Assembly (NCBI GenBank): GCA_028709185.1
Contig: JAQVXM010000024.1
Span: 1 to 8,884 of the forward strand
Source: Minisyncoccota bacterium
GTDB taxonomy: Bacteria > Patescibacteriota > Minisyncoccia > UBA6257 > XYB1-36-10
Reading direction: 5' to 3'
Length of the DNA stretch: 8,884 nt
Position numbers and translations under genes: made by a program. Below are positions 5,997-8,884 of the stretch, one piece after another; the stretch's first letter is position 1; every line of letters begins with the position of its first letter. Below the pieces are notes generated by a model that saw only the letters and a list, made by a program, of their open reading frames with translations, made no database searches and had not been told where the DNA came from.

Positions 5997-6317
5997 TTAT
6001 TCAATTCGAGCCTGGCATTTTTTGCAGATACGAATTTTTTTATTTTTATTATTCCTATTTTCTAAAACATAACCAATTCTTGAAGCTTTTTTACAATTTG
6101 GACAAAGGAAAGCAAGGTTAGAAATATCAACTGCTCTTGGAATAGAAATTATTTCTCCTTTTTCTCCCTGACGTTTAGGGCGCTTATTTTTTTTAAGTAA
6201 ATTCAAACCTTCAACAACCGCTCTATGAGAAGAAGAATCAACTTTAATGATTTTTCCTGTTTTGCCGCGGTCTTTGCCAGTCAGCATTTTTACAATATCT
6301 CCTTTTTTTATCTTCAT
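5997..6317 (-). CDS. rplX: 50S ribosomal protein L24 (uL24) with zinc ribbon
   Basis: Assembly-initiating protein that binds the 5' part of 23S rRNA and sits near the peptide exit tunnel. The 106-residue protein opens with the KOW motif (KKGDIVKMLTGKDRGKTGKI, residues 4-23), followed by VEGLNLLKKNKRP. The C-terminal part holds a four-cysteine ribbon, C72-x2-C75 (CPNC) and C98-x2-C101 (CKKC), as in many zinc-containing bacterial L24 proteins. It is seven bases after rplN and four before rplE. No Shine-Dalgarno is visible before the ATG. Confidence 0.97.
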   Translation of the reverse strand: MKIKKGDIVKMLTGKDRGKTGKIIKVDSSSHRAVVEGLNLLKKNKRPKRQGEKGEIISIPRAVDISNLAFLCPNCKKASRIGYVLENRNNKNKKIRICKKCQARIE

Positions 6318-6324
6318 AATAGTT

Positions 6325-6693
6325 TTAAACGATTTCTTCAGCTAAGTTGGCAATTTTATCATAACCTCTTTGTTTTATTTCTTTTGGAATTGGTCCAAAA
6401 ACGCGAGTAGCTACCGGTTCCTTTTTAGCATCAATAATAACAACAGCATTTTCATCAAATCTAATATATGAACCGTCTTCTCTTTTTGTTTCTTTCTTTT
6501 GTCTTACAACAACCGCTTTTACTTTATCTTTCTTTTTAATATTTTTTCTCGGTTCAGCAACTTTAACGGAAGCAATAATAATATCACCAATACGCGCATA
6601 ATGACGACGAGTGCCTCCCAAAATACGAAAACACTGCACGAGTTTTGCGCCTGAATTATCCGCCACTTTAAGCATTGATCTTTCTTGAATCAT
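6325..6693 (-). CDS. rplN: 50S ribosomal protein L14 (uL14)
   Basis: Highly conserved 23S rRNA-binding protein at the subunit interface, and the docking site for the silencing factor RsfS in other bacteria. The protein has the standard 122 residues. It contains MIQERSMLKVADNSGAK at the start, IGDIIIASVK (35-44), VKAVVVRQKKETKREDGSYI (58-77) and FDENAVVII (79-87), and ends IANLAEEIV. Nothing is missing. It lies six bases after rpsQ and starts without a Shine-Dalgarno. Confidence 0.99.
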   Translation of the reverse strand: MIQERSMLKVADNSGAKLVQCFRILGGTRRHYARIGDIIIASVKVAEPRKNIKKKDKVKAVVVRQKKETKREDGSYIRFDENAVVIIDAKKEPVATRVFGPIPKEIKQRGYDKIANLAEEIV

Positions 6694-6699
6694 GTTATT

Positions 6700-6933
6700 T
6701 TACTTCTTTTTTTCAATAATTGTCCATTTTTTTTCTCTGGAAATAGGACGACTTTCTTCAAGCAGAACAAAATCTCCTGTTTTATATTCATTCTTTTCGT
6801 CATGAGCTTTCAATTTAGAAGAAACACGAAAATATTTTTTATATTTAGGATGTTTTTTTAAACGCTCAATCAAAACAACTCTGGTTTTATCCATTTTGTC
6901 AGAAATTATTTTTCCCGATAATTTTCTTCTCAT
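6700..6933 (-). CDS. rpsQ: 30S ribosomal protein S17 (uS17)
   Basis: Primary 16S rRNA-binding protein with an OB fold. The 77-residue sequence has the family pattern GKIISDKMDKTRVVLIER (7-24), HPKYKKYFR, KLKAHDEKNEYKTGDFVLLEE (40-60) and RPISREKKW (62-70). It is slightly shorter than E. coli S17 because both ends are trimmed. It lies 12 bases after rpmC, and the A-rich sequence before the ATG has no Shine-Dalgarno. Confidence 0.98.
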   Translation of the reverse strand: MRRKLSGKIISDKMDKTRVVLIERLKKHPKYKKYFRVSSKLKAHDEKNEYKTGDFVLLEESRPISREKKWTIIEKKK

Positions 6934-6945
6934 GTTTTTTTAAAT

Positions 6946-7146
6946 TTATTTTTCTTTCTTTTTAAGGATGGTTAAAATTCTAGCTATTTCTTTCTTAATA
7001 TTCTTTATTTCTTTAACATTCTTAATCTTTCCGGCAACTAAGTCAAATTTTAGAGAGCGCAAGCTTTCTTTTTTATCAGAAACAGACTTCAAGAGATCCG
7101 CTTCCGATTTATTCAATATTTCTTCTAAAAATTTTTTTCTTTTCAT
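6946..7146 (-). CDS. rpmC: 50S ribosomal protein L29 (uL29)
   Basis: Small two-helix protein at the peptide exit tunnel, near the docking sites for trigger factor and SRP. The 66-residue, lysine-rich sequence fits the long helical hairpin of the family. The segment LKSVSDKKESLRSLKFDLVAGKIKNVKEIKNIKKEIARILTILK (with the conserved LRSLKFDLVAGK core at about 28-39) matches the usual L29 pattern. It starts one base after the rplP stop and lies 12 bases before rpsQ. Its place between L16 and S17 makes the assignment secure despite low sequence conservation. Confidence 0.96.
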   Translation of the reverse strand: MKRKKFLEEILNKSEADLLKSVSDKKESLRSLKFDLVAGKIKNVKEIKNIKKEIARILTILKKKEK

Positions 7147-7147
7147 A

Positions 7148-7561
7148 TTAATCTTTAATAACCACTTTAGTTTTAAAAGGAAGCTTATGTCCGGCTAAGC
7201 GAAAAGCAGCGCGAGCTTTTTCTTCAGAAACACCATCGATTTCAAAAAGAATTCTTCCATTTCTGACCGGGAAAACATATTTATCCACGGGTCCCTTTCC
7301 GCCTCCCATAGTGACTTCCGGAGGTCTTTTAGTGACCGGTTTATCAGGAAAAACTCTAATCCATATTTTACCTTCTCTTTTTAAATTATTAGTGATGGCG
7401 CGGCGAGCAGCTTCAATTTGAGCCGAAGTAAGCCATTTTGATTCGAGAGCTTGAATACCAAATTTTCCAAAAGCAACGTAATTACCCCTGGTTTCAACCG
7501 TTCTTTTCTTAGAACGTCCTTTTTGCCATTTTCTGTGTTTTACTTTTTTAGGAATAAGCAT
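7148..7561 (-). CDS. rplP: 50S ribosomal protein L16 (uL16)
   Basis: Late-assembling large-subunit protein that contacts A- and P-site tRNAs. The 137-residue protein starts MLIPKKVKHRKWQKGR and has RGNYVAFGKFGIQALESKWL (25-44), QIEAARRAI (48-56) and the loop PPEVTMGGGKGPVD (80-93), which reaches toward the peptidyl transferase centre. E. coli has Arg81 in this loop (AVRMGKGKG), hydroxylated by YcfD; here the matching residue is T84. The C-terminal domain is normal (GRILFEIDGVSEEKARAAF). It lies 15 bases after rpsC and one base before rpmC. Confidence 0.98.
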   Translation of the reverse strand: MLIPKKVKHRKWQKGRSKKRTVETRGNYVAFGKFGIQALESKWLTSAQIEAARRAITNNLKREGKIWIRVFPDKPVTKRPPEVTMGGGKGPVDKYVFPVRNGRILFEIDGVSEEKARAAFRLAGHKLPFKTKVVIKD

Positions 7562-7576
7562 GATAAAAAATTAAAA

Positions 7577-8266
7577 TTACTTTTTGGATTTATTTTCAAT
7601 TATTGTTTTTTCGGTAAAAATTTCTCCTTTATTTATCCAAACTTTTACACCAATTGTTCCAAAAGTCGTAAAAGCGGTGGCATCTCCATAATCAATATCA
7701 GCTCTTAATGTTTGAAGAGGTATTGTGCCTTTTGACAACCATTCAGTACGGGCGATTTCGGCTCCGTCTAAACGTCCGGAAACTTTTATTTTTACTCCCT
7801 TAACATCTCTGTTTTGCTCTGCTAATTCAATATATTTTTTTAGAGTTCTTCTAAATTTAAATCTTTTTTCTAAATCCCAAGCTATTTGTTGAGCCATTAA
7901 AACAGCGGAGATTTCAGTTCTTTTTAACTCTTCAATGTTGAGGTTAATAGGAAAATTTTTCTTATTATCTTTAGTCGTTCTTTTTAATGCTTTAACTATG
8001 GCTTTATTCAAGTCTTCTATCCCTTGGCCGCCGCGACCAATAATAAGACCGGGACGAGCCGCGCGAATATGAACTTTACATTCATTACCAGTTCTTTCTA
8101 TTTCTATAGAAACAATACCACCAGCGCTTATTTTTTTATTAATAACGTGTCTAATAATTTCATCCTGTTCAAGAAAATTTTTATATCCTTCCTTAAAAAA
8201 CCACTTTGATTTCCAAGGTTTCATAATTCCTAAACGAAATGAATCAGGTCTAATTTTGTGTCCCAT
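7577..8266 (-). CDS. rpsC: 30S ribosomal protein S3 (uS3)
   Basis: Small-subunit head protein lining the mRNA entry tunnel, where it contributes to mRNA helicase activity. The 229-residue protein begins MGHKIRPDSFRLGI, the usual start. It carries a KH type 2 domain with GRGG at residues 77-80 (in RPGLIIGRGGQGIEDL) and the C-terminal domain with KVSGRLDGAEIARTEW and GTIPLQTLRADIDYG. Length and order of domains are typical. It lies 20 bases after rplV, the widest gap among the ribosomal protein genes upstream of rplO, with no hairpin or Shine-Dalgarno visible there. Confidence 0.98.
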   Translation of the reverse strand: MGHKIRPDSFRLGIMKPWKSKWFFKEGYKNFLEQDEIIRHVINKKISAGGIVSIEIERTGNECKVHIRAARPGLIIGRGGQGIEDLNKAIVKALKRTTKDNKKNFPINLNIEELKRTEISAVLMAQQIAWDLEKRFKFRRTLKKYIELAEQNRDVKGVKIKVSGRLDGAEIARTEWLSKGTIPLQTLRADIDYGDATAFTTFGTIGVKVWINKGEIFTEKTIIENKSKK

Positions 8267-8286
8267 AGTGATAATTTAAAATTTGG

Positions 8287-8823
8287 TTAAACAGATTTAC
8301 GACGAAACATTTGTTTGAAAAATCCTTTTTCTTTTGCCACTTCCTTTCTTCCCGGTTTTTCGACCTCTTTTTCGGCAATCTTTTTAGAAGATTCTCTTTT
8401 TAACTCCGGTTTTTTTCCTGATTTTTCTTCTTTTTTCTCTTTCTTTTTTCTTATAATATTAAACTTTGCTTTAAAATTTTTATCTTTAATTTCGTCAATA
8501 ACAAGAGAAATATGGCTAGATTTTTTTTGAATTGAAGAAGCGGAACCACGGGCGCGCGGAAGAAATCTTTTAAGTTTAGGACCTTCATTGACAATAATTT
8601 TTTTTATAAAAAGAGAGTCTGAATTTATATTTTTGTTTTTTTCTTTTATAGAAGAAACAGCGGAACGAATAAGTTTTAATAAAGGAAGAGCGGAGCGTTT
8701 AGAAATTAAAATAAGCTCGGCTTCCGCAGAATTAACCGGCATGCCTTTAATTAAATTAGGAATCAAACGGACTTTTCTCGGAGCCATTCTCAAATAATTA
8801 AGTTGTACTTTTTGTTCTGTCAT
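8287..8823 (-). CDS. rplV: 50S ribosomal protein L22 (uL22) with long charged C-terminal tail
   Basis: 23S rRNA-binding protein whose beta-hairpin lines the peptide exit tunnel. Residues 1-110 are a standard L22: LNYLRMAPRKVRLI at 8-21 and the hairpin region GPKLKRFLPRARGSASSIQK at 81-100, followed by KSSHISLVID. The family normally ends near residue 110-115, but this protein has 178 residues. The extra 65-70 residues are rich in Lys and Glu, low in complexity and probably disordered or helical, and they end in a distinct hydrophobic-basic patch, GFFKQMFRRKSV (167-178). The globular part of L22 lies on the outer surface near the tunnel exit, so the tail could reach the exit region, the Sec machinery or the membrane. 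That role is inference. It lies nine bases after rpsS. Confidence 0.96.
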   Translation of the reverse strand: MTEQKVQLNYLRMAPRKVRLIPNLIKGMPVNSAEAELILISKRSALPLLKLIRSAVSSIKEKNKNINSDSLFIKKIIVNEGPKLKRFLPRARGSASSIQKKSSHISLVIDEIKDKNFKAKFNIIRKKKEKKEEKSGKKPELKRESSKKIAEKEVEKPGRKEVAKEKGFFKQMFRRKSV

Positions 8824-8832
8824 ATCTTATTT

Positions 8833-8884
8833 TTATTTAGAAGTAGCGGAAGAAGTTGGTTTGGCAGCCGAACCTTTTTCAATA
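8833..8884 (-). CDS. rpsS: 3' end of 30S ribosomal protein S19 (uS19), partial
   Basis: Only the last 16 codons and the TAA stop are in the window; they read IEKGSAAKPTSSATSK. S19 is assigned from position, because rpsS precedes rplV in the S10 cluster of nearly all bacteria. The tail itself is too short and variable to prove it. An Ala/Ser/Thr-rich end fits the poorly conserved C-terminus of S19, which is usually basic. The rest lies beyond base 8884. Confidence 0.72.
   Translation of the reverse strand, partial: IEKGSAAKPTSSATSK

Noticed and set aside
5985..6000. Search for an S8-binding regulatory mimic at the rplX-rplE junction
   Set aside because: The gap is four A/T-rich bases with no helix resembling the 16S S8 site.
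5997..6004. TTG start at 6004 for L5, and similarly TTG at 4940 for L6
   Set aside because: Each adds four residues absent from the family, and an ATG follows immediately at the expected place.
8315..8530. Plus-strand Phe/Ser-rich open frame opposite the L22 tail
   Set aside because: The complement of a Lys/Glu-rich coding tail naturally gives Phe/Ser/Leu runs. There is no start signal.
1..8884. Mobile elements, CRISPR arrays, tRNA or rRNA genes
   Set aside because: No terminal repeats, transposase motifs, repeat-spacer pattern, cloverleaf or rRNA-like tract was found. Apart from two short intervals flanking the small gene, the window is packed with coding sequence.

Overview
This AT-rich window looks like a genome of the Candidate Phyla Radiation (Patescibacteria, probably a Parcubacteria-like lineage). 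The evidence is a compact bacterial S10-spc ribosomal protein cluster on the minus strand in which rpsE is followed directly by rplO, with no rpmD (ribosomal protein L30) between them. Loss of L30 is an established trait of CPR bacteria. Other supporting features are the short intergenic gaps, the lysine-rich low-GC proteins and the near absence of Shine-Dalgarno sequences. TGA is read as stop at the end of adk and 17 of the 18 visible stop codons are TAA, so the standard bacterial code fits. The TGA=Gly code of Gracilibacteria/Absconditabacteria is not indicated. The lineage assignment is inference from gene content and sequence style, not from a search.

Layout, read 5'->3' on the minus strand (right to left). 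At the right edge is the 3' end of rpsS (S19). It is followed by rplV (L22, with a long charged tail), rpsC (S3), rplP (L16), rpmC (L29), rpsQ (S17), rplN (L14), rplX (L24), rplE (L5), rpsN (S14, zinc type), rpsH (S8), rplF (L6), rplR (L18), rpsE (S5), rplO (L15) and secY. These sixteen genes are spaced by -8 to +29 bases with no internal terminator, so they look like one transcription unit. Its products build both ribosomal subunits and the SecY translocon channel.

After secY the usual run into adk and map is interrupted. A 60-codon gene of unknown function lies on the opposite strand (1518-1700), with its own promoter-like sequence and a perfect AGGAGG ribosome binding site. It converges on secY, and the two share a strong hairpin terminator at 1722-1749. 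On its other side it diverges from adk. adk has a perfect TATAAT box six bases before its ATG, which predicts a leaderless adk-map mRNA. adk and map overlap by four bases (ATGA), and map runs off the left edge without its last codons.

Most of the window is a conserved housekeeping locus. The parts that deserve a second look are the inserted small gene and its divergent/convergent control region, the leaderless adk, the unusual substrate-binding residues of the adenylate kinase-like protein, the L22 tail, the shortened L5 N-terminus, and the contrast between the SD-less ribosomal genes and the strong SD of the small gene. No rRNA, tRNA, CRISPR array, insertion sequence or prophage feature was seen, and no gene-free stretch exceeds 300 bases.
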